Shown here: one piece after another, positions 41,997-52,783 of the stretch
Position numbering within the stretch: the first letter of the stretch is position 1
Layout of the letters: every line of letters begins with the position of its first letter
Assembly (NCBI GenBank): GCA_002205965.3
Contig: NADL03000492.1
Location: forward strand, 1,364,001-1,428,000
From: Kappaphycus alvarezii
Lineage: Eukaryota > Rhodophyta > Florideophyceae > Gigartinales > Solieriaceae
Direction of reading: 5' to 3'
Length of the DNA: 64,000 nucleotides
Position numbers and translations under genes: made by a program
Notes under the pieces: model-generated
The model's database searches: none
Told to the model about the DNA's origin: nothing
What the model saw: only the letters and a program-made list of their open reading frames with translations

Positions 41997-42001
41997 CTTT
42001 A

Positions 42002-42229
42002 CTTCATTGAATATTACAACACGGTGTACCCATGTATTTTGTTTGTGTTCATTAATTGTCGACTGTACTGTACAGTACCGTACATGGCGGAGTTGAGCTG
42101 GTAGCGTGGCCTCTACTGTCCGACTTTAAAGTCCGGACTGGTGTTTTTTTGGATGGATTTCTGATGAGACCATATTTTAATTGTAAAAATATTAGCCGGT
42201 CCTGAAACTTCAAAATCTGTTGCAGACTG
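42002..42229. other. no gene; GTAC palindrome and GGTCC-type motifs
   Basis: TGTACTGTACAGTACCGTAC lies near 42064. Several TCCGGAC/CCGGTCC motifs resemble those at 29500-29640. Confidence 0.45.
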
Positions 42230-43170
42230 GCCTATTTGCAGCTGGTCTTGTCCTCGGACCGCTCCGGTCTTCGCCCTAGGAATGGACATGGTGACACGGT
42301 CCGCCCTGACAGTTGCGGACCGCGTCCATCCCTAGGACTGACTGACCGACTATTATATTCAGTTGATCTGAAGAGCTGAACGCACGAACCAAATCGGTTA
42401 CGAGCAGTGGGGCGCGAAATATGATGGCCATAGCCGCCGACGATCACAAGGCGCAACTGAAACGCGGTTAGATGTGCGTGTGAACAGAAGCGTCCCAGGT
42501 GTGGTATTTCCTGGGCACGCGCGAGACAAATTCTCCTACAAATAACACAAGCTCCGGAGAAGGGGCACCGAGGAAGTCGAAACCGAGAGACTGGAATCGG
42601 AAATCTGAGTTTCCAGATTTCCGAGAGGGGTGGGGAAGGGGCACCAGGCGCCCCGAGGGCTTTTGTTCCAGGTTCTGGACTGTGCGGCGACGCGTAAGGT
42701 TGGCAGCCCTACGGGCGACCTCCGTCACATTCGTGAGTGAGGATTGCTTAAATCGGGACATCACGGGGACGTCAGATGCGATGAGCCAGCCCGGAATGCC
42801 TGCTAAAGGGTGACGGGTGGGATTGCACGAGGAGGACGTCGGCGAGCCTGTAGTCCGTGCCGGGGACGAGATCCTCAACTTGGTCCAAGCCGGCGGAGCG
42901 AAAAACGTGCCCCGCGAATACGTTGCGGACGGAGTGGTGGCGGTAAATGCGTCCAAACTCTGAGATGCAGCGGTCTGCGGGATGGCTACTTTGGACATCT
43001 ATGTTCTGCTGGTAGTGGTGGCATTTCAAGGGCAATGAGTCTATGTGGGCGGAGATCGAGATGCGTGCGCAGCATGATGTTCCAGTGCCTCGACGACATG
43101 GTCGCTGTGATAGGACTGATTGCCAAACGGGACTGAAACATATTTGAGTTGTATTAATTTCTCTCGATCC
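42230..43170 (-). pseudogene. R2-type non-LTR retrotransposon, C-terminal region
   Basis: The minus strand shows SLPLKCHHYQQNID (Cys/His segment), then FGRIYRHHSVRNVFAGHVFR and LVPGTDYRLADVLLVQS (endonuclease region with an altered RPAD motif). After a frameshift near 42800 it reads PGWLIASDVPVMSRFKQSSL and FLGAPSPELVLFVGEFVSRV. The element at 47.5-48.3 kb has the same order. RT is missing. The 3' part is disturbed by the inverted repeat at 42275-42336, and the 5' side by the small insertion at 43176-43253. Confidence 0.65.
42275..42336. repeat. 62-bp inverted repeat with CCTAGG ends
   Basis: CCTAGGAATGGAC (42275-) and GTCCATCCCTAGG (-42336) pair at the ends, and GGTCCGC/GCGGACC pair inside. 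A TAGGGATGG-type end with inner GGTCC motifs is reminiscent of hAT-like miniature elements, but I see no 8-bp target duplication. Confidence 0.6.
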
Positions 43171-43175
43171 TTCGA

Positions 43176-43253
43176 AGGGGGAAGGGTTTGGGTGTTTTAC
43201 TCTTGGAAGATATATCCGATCTATCCCATGGTCCTTCGATGGGATAGATCGGT
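43176..43253 (-). mobile_element. tiny non-LTR copy with 5' inversion
   Basis: 43176-43232 is the terminal 3'-UTR segment on the minus strand (on the plus strand GGGTTTGGGTGTTTTACTC... to CCGATCTATCCCAT). CCTTCGA lies before it (43169-43175) and after it (43233-43239). Next comes a 14-bp piece in opposite orientation (TGGGATAGATCGGT, 43240-43253) and then CCTTCG again (43254-43259). The inverted piece sits at the 5' end of the insertion, as in twin-primed LINE insertions. Confidence 0.65.
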
Positions 43254-43399
43254 CCTTCGCGGGTGCTGCACAGGGTGGTGGCTTGGACAACACTCTTTCT
43301 CTCCAGTGATTGCATGAACAGTACAGGATAATTCACTACTGTACAGTACGTGTGGCATACCGTACAACTCATGTTTAAAAGGACTTCATCGTAGATCAA

Positions 43400-44220
43400 T
43401 ATGCCAGTTTATTCCATTTTAAGTATTAAAATCCCCGCATCTCTTCCATCTGTTAAAGTGTCTAAATGCAAAAGGGACTTTTTAACGCATATGTACACCT
43501 CGAACACGTACTCTACTCTTTACTTATCTTGAGTGTCCTCGAAGGGTAGTACAAAAAGATTTGAAAATGACCATTTCCGTTTCGCGAGTGCGGCCTTAAT
43601 TGTTCTGTAGCCACAATGGGTCCTATCGATTTTGGACAGCAGGAATCCTGCACCATGGTAATCTACTGTGCCATGAATAGAAGAAACTTTACTTCATTGA
43701 GTACTGTATAGCGTACATGTAAGATACTGCAGGCACTCGTTAAATGCAGTTCCTTTTTTGTACCGTCTATGAGGTTACCCTTACAAGGAGTCATTTTACT
43801 CCAAAAGTCATCTACCAAAATCACGCCTCCATGAGCAAAAAGGCGTTTTTGGCAGCACCGGCCGATATTTTCACCGATATTTTTTATTCACGCTCCTTTA
43901 TGGAGGCATGGTGTTGCTGTGATATATCTCTTTCCTCTCAATTTCAAAGGAAATTCCGCGATATACATCTACATACGGCCAACTTGCTACTAGCAGAATA
44001 TCGTCTCAATTCAATTTTCTTTCATGATTTAATCTAGCACTGTGCTCTTCAAAGAAATTTGTCTCATTGCTTCACACTGCAGTTTTCTCCCCATCTTTCC
44101 TTCCTGATATTGCGTTTCACGTGTGATCTACGTCTTCACCGAACATGAAATTAAATTTTGTTCTCCACACAATTGAAACATTTTTATCAATAGAAGAAGA
44201 ATGACGCTTTATTGTTTGTA
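43400..44220. other. no gene recognised
   Basis: AT-rich. One 97-codon forward frame (43744-44037) has no recognisable content. GTAC-like motifs occur near 43700-43735. Confidence 0.35.
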
Positions 44221-44280
44221 AAATACTGTAATTATTTATCAAATACTGTAATTATTTATCAAATACTGTAATTGATATAT
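44221..44280. repeat. 20-bp tandem repeat, three units
   Basis: AAATACTGTAATTATTTATC occurs at 44221 and 44241 exactly, and the third unit (44261) is shortened to AAATACTGTAATTGATAT. Confidence 0.95.
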
Positions 44281-44479
44281 TGCTTGTAATCTTTTGCACC
44301 TTCAAGGAATGATATCTTTTCCTACCTATCAGACGACTTATCCTGCACAATGCACTCTCGTCCCCATCCTCCATACAATACGGCAAGTGAATCTTTTGGC
44401 TAGGGACCTGGCCAAAGCCGCCGGCCAAAGCCGCCGGTCACCCCGTCGTAGAGCCGCGAGAGGGCCTCCACCGCACGAG

Positions 44480-44905
44480 ACCGGATATTCGGGCAATGGC
44501 AAGCCGGAATAGGACTGACTTCTTCGACATCACCTTTGTCAATCCTCTCCCGCCATCGAACAGGAGAGTCATCACGTTCAACCCCTTGACCTCCCTTAAC
44601 GCAGCCCGAGCAGCGAAGCGCCCATATCCACCCTCGGCGGTTGGCATCCAGACGCTTGCGCCGTCATAACCAAAGTGGCAAGAAGCGTTGCAGTCAGGGC
44701 CATGGAATCATACGGGAAGGTTCGCGGGATATTCATGCAGAGGCACGCTGCGGCCGCTGCCACGTCCAACGCGGCCTGCCTGCTGGCTGGCCTCGCGTCG
44801 GCCTTCTAGCGACTTTAAACCGGATTAACTCCGTTCTTGGTTCCCCCATGCCGACCGCTTACTGCAAAATAACCCAAAAATACCCCCCTTTACACCTTCA
44901 ACTGA
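44480..44905 (+). pseudogene. R2-type element, endonuclease C-terminus and 3'-UTR (best tail copy)
   Basis: The forward strand reads RTDFFDITFVNPLPPSN (44511-), the D..D part of a restriction-like endonuclease, then FNPLTSLNAARAAK. After one frame change comes ISTLGGWHPDACAVITKVAR and AMESYGKVRGIFMQRHAAA, then AATSNAACLLAGLASAF and TAG 44809-44811. A conserved GGW before the last helices is usual in this endonuclease type. The 3'-UTR that follows (CGACTTTAAACC...CATGCCGACC, then ATAACCCAAAAATACCCCCC, to about 44895) matches the minus-strand copy below 4575. This copy connects the many short tails in the window to an R2-type element. Confidence 0.65.
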
Positions 44906-45250
44906 GGCCGCCCAGCCGAAAAGCGGCAGGCGTATTTGATTCCACGCGGCGTCGGGATCCCGTACAATACATGGTGCAAAGACTTCTGCAGAGCGTCGAA
45001 GGCGTCCGCGGCGGGAGCGGCGTGGCGTTGGTCGACGAGCTTGAAACCATGAGTCAGTAGGCAGGCGGATGCACATATCCACATCCCGGGAAAAGAGGGG
45101 GTTTGTTTACTGCAACAGATGTTTCCGCTGGAACCCAATCACATTTCATATCGCAACATTCGTCAATCCACTTGCTCCCTCCCATTCCCGAGTCCCAACT
45201 TTCAACCCGATGACCAGTCTCAAAGCAGCGAGCGCGGACAAGCGGCGGAG
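44906..45250 (-). pseudogene. R2-type RT fragment (after the active site)
   Basis: On the minus strand CASACLLTHGFKLVDQRHAA and ADAFDALQKSLHHVLYGI align with THDFKLADPRNAAPVADAFD... at 48800-48920 in the longer copy. Here the frame is open, whereas the other copy has shifts. It abuts the tail of the opposite-strand element at about 44905. Confidence 0.6.
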
Positions 45251-45399
45251 GTACCAAGGCTATCTCGCGGAATTACTGGAGAGAAGCAGGCTAGTTGCTG
45301 TCCCCATCTCTACGCTTGGCGGGTGGCATTCGGAGGGGTTTTCAGTGGTCACGGAGCTTGCAAGAACGGTCGCCTGCGGCGCAATGGAACGGGTTTCGT

Positions 45400-45745
45400 A
45401 GGTTGGAGGCACTGTGCAGCGATACTCGGCATTGGCAGTTACCATTTTACGCTGGTTATCTGCTGGGTGGCCTCCCATCGACTTTGTGGTAGACTGTTGC
45501 TGGTGCTAGCATTGGAGAGCACTGGTTTGTATGATGGTTAGACCGTGGCTACATGTGTTTGATACTGACATGCAGATATACAACACCAAGTGAGGTTGTG
45601 CCTCTTGATTCGGCCGCATTTTCAGACTCTACAGTATTATATACTGTACTTTACAGAGCCGTCCCCCCTGGTCTTCGGAAAGTAGCCGCCCTGCATCCAA
45701 TATCACTTAAGCACCCCAATTTTTCCTCCCGCATTGGAAAATTGA
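45400..45745 (+). repeat. non-LTR ORF tail and VPLDSAAFSDS block
   Basis: VQRYSALAVTILRWLSAGWP near 45410-45470 is a diverged frame tail. At 45597-45735 the frame VVPLDSAAFSDS...RKVAALHPISLKHPNF repeats 7621-7735. A CTGTACTTTACAG insertion-like stretch makes this copy slightly longer. Confidence 0.5.
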
Positions 45746-47095
45746 AAGCAGAACAGGCCCTTAAAGAATATTTTAAATTTAATATTTTCGTTGGAAATTG
45801 TCATCGCATAGGCATTTGATGTAAACTTTTCACGGGTGGTGTGCAAACCGTATGGGCATGTCGGGAAAATTAACCAGAGCATGATGGCGGGAGGCTACAC
45901 TATTTTTATCTAATATTCAATGCATTTTTGGCTCGGCAGTGTTTTGCTTTTATGCATTACACTGTAAACTTTTATACCTGCACAATAATAGGAGATTTTT
46001 TTGCTTTGGAATGGTTACTCTGATGCCAATGCAAGACTTTGATGATAATTACCCTAATCCTGATGTCAACATCTCGTACTGTACAGTACTGTAGGCTCAG
46101 TAATCAGTAGACCATGACGAGAGCACCATTACAGCTGCCGTGTCTCACAATTCTACTGTAATGTGGAACTAGCATGCGCCGCCGTATTTGTTCCGGACGG
46201 AGGAGTCGTCCTCCTCCCAGACCGGGGGAACTAAGAAGAAATTCAAGTAGCAAAGAGACCTCGAAGTCCTGCTACTGATCTCCTCAAACCCACTAATCCT
46301 GCACTCTTTTATTCCCCCTTTTACACCTTTCTTTAACTCATCCGCACTTTGGGCTTGGACCCATCGTATCAGAGTCGCGCGACAGACGATAACCAAAATT
46401 CCACAATCCTCAGGGGGCACCCACGTCGTCTCGCACTTTGCTGGTTCTTGCACTGGTTCCCACATCACGGGCTGCCCAGGAGTATGCCCCACACAGGTAA
46501 GCAATCCGGACCATGCAACTCCTCCGGAACAATCCCCTCACCGAGAGACAGCTCCTGCAGCTATAGTACAAGAAGCCATTACTGTGCAGTACAATGCCTA
46601 TTCAATCTCGCCAACCAAGGCCATTATTGTTTTGCATTACAGTATCCACTACTGTAGCAAGATTACCCTGCCAAGATACTTTCGTCCGTTGGGTGACTTT
46701 TCGTTCGGAGTCAAATAAACGTTTCACCACACCAGCTACGATTGTAGCAGTTCATTTGCGTCTTGTGTTGGGGCTAGTCAAATGATCTCATGGACTGTTG
46801 TGGGGTAGGAAGGCTTTTTGTCAAACTGAAAGACCAGCGCGAGAGAATGGAGAAGGTAATTTTGCTGATAATATGTAATTCTAATGTGTGTTGCAATAGT
46901 TTGATCCGCAACCTGTTCGTTGCCACAATGTTTGAATCTTTCTGCATTCGAAATTGCTTCGGTGCTGCTATTCGAAGCGCAGTTTTTCTGGCATATTGGC
47001 CCGGTTTGATAAGAGCACCGTGCTATTACAAGAAATTCCGTCATTACTGTGATGATATTTTTACTCTTTGCTCATTTCCATCTCGTGATTACGCT
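45746..47095. other. no gene recognised
   Basis: Mixed sequence with a GTACTGTACAGTACTGTA palindrome at 46076. A 111-codon minus-strand frame (46169-46504) and a 112-codon plus-strand frame (46790-47128) are open, but I recognise neither. Confidence 0.35.
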
Positions 47096-47215
47096 CTGTA
47101 CAAAAAAGGGGGGGGAAATGTGGGGTGATTTAATATTTGAAAGATATGGCCGGTTGTGGCCCGGGATATCCTACAGGGTGCGCAGTAATACCTCTGAAAT
47201 TACCCAAAAAAGTAC
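47096..47215 (-). repeat. non-LTR 3' tail, subfamily II
   Basis: Nearly identical over about 90 bp to 20630-20735. Read on the minus strand it gives GAGGTATTACTGCGCACCCT, GGGCCACAACCGGCCATATC, AATATTAAATCACCCCACAT and a run of C. Confidence 0.75.
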
Positions 47216-47545
47216 TCGCTACTCTTCCTAATTTGCACATTTCGGTTGAACGTTTGTAAATGGGACGGTGCTTCCAAATCAGAAAGTACCGTAATCACAA
47301 TTTGCAGTAATGAGATATGCTCACACAAAATTTTTCCATCGCTTTCATACAGTTGAGAGACACAACTATTTACTCATTCCACAGTGTGCATCGACTGACC
47401 GCCTATGTATTTGGGGAGGATCAGCGGTTAGTTATGCACAAAAGTTCGGGTGGTGGGGCATGTGCCCAGTTTTCGATGATTCAGCATGACCGCGGTGTAT
47501 TTTAAGAAACGTCCCATCTTTTCTTGACACTGCATCTGAGCGCCA
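47216..47545. other. no gene recognised
   Basis: No frame or repeat of note. Confidence 0.4.
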
Positions 47546-47549
47546 CCCT

Positions 47550-50500
47550 CACTGGCCCAACGATTTAACCAACATCAAACCGGATGTTGCACGTCGGTCA
47601 CGACCACTGGGCCGCAACAAACGATGGATTTCCCCATGGACGATCACATGACACCACTGGCGCCCTGGTAAGTACCTCGACGAATCGCACCGTCGGGCGT
47701 GACATATCGGCCACCCTATACAACGGAAAAGTTCGTCCACCAGTAGAGTGGCCTCGGGAGCAGGCACACCCAGCGAGTCGGACGCTATAGGCCGCAAATG
47801 CAAACCAGGGTCGCGTTCGGGCCCCTCAGCCGATTTCTCAGCTTGCGTTCCAGGTCCCTCAGCTTACACCGGTGGGCGAGGCCGGCGGCTTCACCGGTAC
47901 CCTGTGTGGCCTTTGTTGCGGCGGGGGTAGACTTGAATGGCGAGACCAACTTGATATCAAAGAAAGTCGGGCAGGGCGGGTCAGTGCCCGGGACGGTCGG
48001 ATACTGGGCCAGTATATCCGCGGGCCTGAGTTCCGTACCCGGGACGAGGAGTGCGACCTCGAAATGACAGTCCTGTCCAGCACCGCGGATGATGTGGTGT
48101 GGCCGGGCGTTGCGTAGGGAATTGTGGCGGTAGATCCGCCCGAAACCAGACGGGCAATGGTCGGCGCGTGGTCGCCGAGGTCGTCCATCTCATAGGTGCA
48201 GTGTTGGCATTGGAGCGGTAACGACTCCGAGTAAAGCGGGAGTCCCATATTTCGGCGGAGTATGACGGCCCAGTAGGAGTTGGAGACCGTGGTGGCCGTG
48301 GAGAGGTGAGCAGCGAGGATGGCGGATGCGGGGGTTCGCCGGAAGGCAAGACCGCGGATGCGATGGCCTGATGTCAGAGACTATGTAATACGTCGGGTAT
48401 GTCGGGTTGAAGTCGACTTCCCACGCGTCGTCGCTCCAGTGCGCCTTAGCCCTGGCTTCTTGCTGCACCCTGTTAAGCAGGGTTTGAGTTTTGATAGGTG
48501 AAGCAGCGAGACGTTCAAGGCCGAAGGGGCCGAGGCCGACCTGGGGCCGAGGTCGAGCTGGGGAGAGTGGCCGAGGACGTCGGTCAGGAAGGTTGCTAGC
48601 GACGACCAGGCCTGTGCGAGAAGGAAGGACCGGCCCCCGCAGAAGTGGATCCGGACTAGACCGAAGCAATGAAAGGCCGTAAGAGACGCTGACCGTTCGC
48701 GGGCCGGTTCGGCTTTAAGGATGCTCGCGGCGCCGGTACGGTGGGGTGACGGGCGGATGACTGAGAAGTCGCGGCTACCCTGCTTAGAAGGGAGGCATAC
48801 TTGATTTCAGGCGGTGTCGGTGAGGGCGATCCCGTGCAAAGCCTGGCACGATGACTTCTGTAGAGCGTCGAAGGCATCCGCGACGGGAGCGGCGTTGCGA
48901 GGGTCGGCGAGCTTGAAATCATGCGTCAATAGGAAGGCGGATGCACATACCCTGTGGCTGTGGAAGCAGGCGCGGGGATCGCGGGCGTTCTGGAGGAGAG
49001 CAATGGTGCGGCTACAGGCCTCGATCTTGGTCCTCAGAAAGGCACCTGTGAACTCCTTCTTGCCACTAGGTGCGCCGAGCAGTTCGAAGCCGTGACCCGA
49101 GCAGTGGGAGAATGGGAACAGTTAGAGGACCCGAGTGTTCTGGTCTTCTGGGTGTACACATGGAGGCCAACGGAGGGGACGTCGCCAACGAGAAGGCAGA
49201 GGGCGCGGCAAAGACTGTCAAGGGTCCCCACGAGCGTCCCATCGTCAGCATACCACTGGTTGAGAAGTATACCATTTCCTCAGTGATTTTCCGGATTATC
49301 GAATGTATCGTGACGAAAAACATGAGCTTGCTCGCGGTGTCGCCTTGTGTGTCCTGCACGCTGAGAATAGTCGTACCAGCGCGGATCGAGACCAGTAAAG
49401 GTAGTTGCGTTCGCCCATGAATCATGTCGATAAAACGGGCGAGCGTAAGGGCGTGAGAGGGGAGGAGACGCAGCATTGACTGCCGATCAACTCGGTTGAC
49501 GGGGTTTGCGATATCGACGAGGATGATCGCAAAGTGAGGCATCCGGTTGACGCGTCGTAGCAAGGTCCGTGTGTCGCGGACTATGGCGTCCATAACGGTC
49601 TTGATACCATTAGCTGTTTGGAAAGGGGCAAAGTATTATCGGGAATCGTCAATCGCGAATGGGAGCAAAGTCTTGGTGACAATCCTTCGGAGAACCGAGC
49701 CGACGGCTATTGGGCGGATCCTGTCCGGTTTGGGTTGGAGGAGCAAGAATGTCGCAGCAGCTATGAGTGGGAGGACGGATCCTGGGAAATCTCCGCAGGT
49801 AATGCGATTGAATAGCCTCGTGAGGACGTTGAGCCCAGTGACACCGGCTTCGGGGCTGACCGAGATTTTGAGGAGGTGAAAACATCTCGATCGCGTCCAG
49901 TCGGGGCCCGCTGCAGTACTGCTGGAGTGCCACGCGTCTCCCATTCGACAGCGGTCTCCGTGATGCAGAGGGCGATGGGAGGCTATCTTCAGGAAGGGGG
50001 CTGATGGGACGTGGAGGCACAGGTCTCGTAGCTGCTGGATCGTCTGCGGGTTGTTGACTTCATGGCCTTACCATAGCGCGCGTTGGCGCAGAGTGCTTCT
50101 GCGCGGCGGGAACGGCGAGTTGCGTTGGGGACGGAGCCGGTGGTGTCTCGGTGTCGTGTTAACCGCTCATTCCGGGCTTGTTGTGCGGAGAGTGCTTCGG
50201 ACCAGAGGGCGCCCCGTTGGGAGGCCGCTGGTTAACCTTTTTGAGTCGCTATCCTTCCTCCCAACTCAGGCTCCGGCGGAGCACGGCGGTAGAGGGCACA
50301 TGTAGGTGAAGGAATGCGCGGAAGGTGGCGTCTGCGGTGCGAGCGTTAGCGGCGGCCTTGACAAGCCTGTTGAATAAGAGAACGAACGGTCTGAGGCTAG
50401 TGGCAGGGATATTTTGGAAAATGCCGGCCTTACGGTATGGGAGCAGTGCCTCGCCCACAGGCATGTGCTGCGCATCGGCGGGGGTGGGGTCAGAAACCGT

Positions 50501-51263
50501 GTCCGGCCTAGCGGGCGGGTGTGGGATTTGCATGGGGCAAGGGAGGGGTGCCGGATTGGACCGGCTGGCGCGAGGCGGTGTTGTTGAAGTTGGGCGGAGC
50601 GTGCTATGCCTGGAGTAGGCGGGACGGCAGCTCATTTTCACGGGTGGAGGTGCGCGCGGTGGGCATGGCACGAGTCTGTCGAGAGGGTCGTGTGGCAGCG
50701 CTGGCGGCTGCGTCGATGGGCAGGTTGGCGAGCGAGCGTGCAGGTACTTTGCAGACAGTTGTAGACGAGGCGTAGTGGTAGAAATTGCCAACGCCCGATT
50801 TCGGGATGAAGACGAACAAGGGCCGAAACGTGGAAGTGCTGAGTTGGCGGCCTCGGGAAGGACACGGTGAGCGTGTTGATAGTGGGTGAAGGCTACGGTG
50901 CGGTCAGCGTGGGTTGGGGGGATTGCAGTGGCGACGATGTTCTTTGGGCGCGCAAGGACACGGGCAGTGTGCGGGAAGAGGGGTGACGGCGACGGTGGCC
51001 GCAAGGCGACGGGCGGCGTGGCGGCGGGGGTTGGAACTGCGGGCGGGGTCAGCGATGATGAGTAGCGCTTCCTCGAGCGTGAGGGGCGTAGCACTAGGGG
51101 CCTGCGCGATTTTGGGCAGATTGGGGGTTAGGGGTGGGGACGAGGCGAGCGGACACGGGCGCTGTCGGGGAGATGGCAGACCGGAGCGGAGAGAAGGGGG
51201 AAATGGGACTGTGGTTGATTTCGACAGAGAACAAAACGCCGGGACACGTGGCTTAAGATTCAA
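47550..51263 (-). pseudogene. R2-type non-LTR retrotransposon, nearly full length, frameshifted
   Basis: From 51263 on the minus strand, a Pro/Ser/Arg-rich N-terminal part leads to LNVLTRLFNRITCGDFPGSV (about 49830). Then come QPKPDRIRPIAVGSVLRRIV (first RT block, about 49720), FAIILVDIANPVNRVDRQ (motif A, about 49520) and QGDTASKLMFFVTIHSIIRK (motif B). WYADDGTLVGTLDSL (motif C with the YADD active site, about 49220-49262) follows in a neighbouring frame. The thumb region has FKLADPRNAAPVADAFDAL, and the Cys/His segment is LPLQCQHCTYEMDDLGDHAP (about 48180). VPGTDPPCPTFFDIKLVSP-type residues of the endonuclease lie near 47960. RT motifs are well preserved but frames change often, so it is inactive. 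Plus-strand frames here are shadows caused by high GC. About 3.7 kb is a normal length for such elements. Confidence 0.75.
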
Positions 51264-51295
51264 GAATTCAGAGAATGGCGGTTGCCTCGACGTTA

Positions 51296-51612
51296 TACTG
51301 TACTGTACTGTACTGTACAGTAGAGTAGTGGTAAGCGTACGGTGGTGATGAGCTTTCCCTTTTCAATGCGACAAACCCTAAATGAAATACATCAAAACCC
51401 TAAGATATTCCGCTCTTATTTTACAAGAGGTCAACTGTACAGTACCGTACTGTACTGTATGATACGGGACAGTTATTTTTGTGGGGCAGTTGTGCAAGCA
51501 GTCAGTGGATTGTTGGTGTCGGTCGTTGTGTTGAATACAAATATAACTCGTACAGTACAGTATTGTACTTAAAAAATATATAAATAAATACTTAAAAAAT
51601 ATATAAATAAAT
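51296..51612. repeat. GTAC palindromes and a 23-bp tandem repeat
   Basis: TGTACTGTAC-type palindromes lie at 51296-51320, 51434-51460 and 51550-51568. ACTTAAAAAATATATAAATA begins a 23-bp unit present twice (51567-51612). No gene is visible. Confidence 0.8.
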
Positions 51613-51769
51613 AATTAAAAACAATCCACTTGTCCCCATCATGTGGATAGCGCACGTGTCAAGAGCTATCTCAAGTTGTTCGAAACGCTAGGATTATGGT
51701 ACATGCACCGAATTGTACCATGCTTAATCCGCGCTGGCAGACGAACAGCAGGTCGATCGCACCCTGTCC

Positions 51770-52021
51770 CTAGCTAGCACCTAGCTGCAGCCGGTCAGCA
51801 GGCATTTTCCTGCCGACCGTATCCACGCCCAACTCATCCAGCTCTCGTCTTACAAAACGAATGATATCATTTTGGGTCGTTTTTTTTCTTCGGGCTTGTG
51901 CTGTAGCGGGTGTGAGTTTACGGATGGGAGCTAATTGGGTGATCAATGTTGGTTGCGTGCCATGGTGTGGTGAACATTTATCCATGGTACGCGAGCGATA
52001 ACACAATTGGCATGGCAGCAA
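51770..52021 (-). CDS. small open frame, unidentified
   Basis: 83 codons. The second half (KKTTQNDIIRFVRRELDELG, then VDTVGRKMPADRLQLGAS) has a coding look, with an amphipathic charged helix. The start could also be the internal ATG of MDKCSPHH. It is not similar to anything I recognise and could be a relic of an element. Confidence 0.25.
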   Translation of the reverse strand: MLPCQLCYRSRTMDKCSPHHGTQPTLITQLAPIRKLTPATAQARRKKTTQNDIIRFVRRELDELGVDTVGRKMPADRLQLGAS

Positions 52022-52783
52022 CAGACCACATGACCAAGCAGAATCTCACAACTCTGGAAAATGTTTCTGTACAGTAGTCATACGCATTTATTTTTTGACA
52101 GCAGAGGTTGTCATTGAGTGGAAAGGGGGTAGTCCTGGTATTACGGTTTCGTAATATCTGGGAGGTTGGCCAGTGACCGTCATGGCATGGACTGTAAACG
52201 AATATCTCGCTAAATTTAGCTAGATTCAAGGGAATGGAGGAAATATTGTCGAGTTGTTTCAGGCGATATGCGAACATGTTTAAATTGTATGTTTCGTGGA
52301 CTAAAAGTTGGCACATTTGTGCCATTTTGTAATTGCCAAATGGAAACATCTCCTCTGTGGCTAAATCTTTTCCAATGGCATTGGTTTGTCATGGAATTAA
52401 CAGATTGCCAAAGATGCAAGCTTGAAAACACGTGCGCTTGCTGATTTCCAGTGGAGCAAGTGACGTGATGGCCTCTGCACAGCCGCGGGGCAAACATAGT
52501 TTGCCCTACCGTAGAGCACTGTGCTTGTAGAAATGTTGCTATGAGGTGATATCTGAGCGGGAAGCTTGAACCAACTTTGAACAGCACCATGTAGAGGGAA
52601 AATCTCCCAATTTAAATGGAAAATGCTCAATGGATCATCTAGCATCACATATCACATGCAAAGAATGGTGGTAAGCAATAAGGCTTAAGATAAAACACAT
52701 ATCACACGTGGACACGTGGACACCCACCTCCTACTCACCAAACCTACAAACTACAATCTAACCCAAACTCTATCACTCCTCCC
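52022..52783. other. 3' flank of the SIMPL gene
   Basis: Overlapping minus-strand frames (51978-52349, 52216-52590) have no recognisable content. Confidence 0.35.

Noticed and set aside
44221..44280. Possible CRISPR-like array
   Set aside because: Three adjacent 20-bp units without spacers: a simple tandem repeat. No CRISPR array was seen anywhere in the window.
49547..49879. Several open plus-strand frames at 47-51 kb
   Set aside because: High GC keeps them open; the minus strand carries the RT motifs in the same bases.
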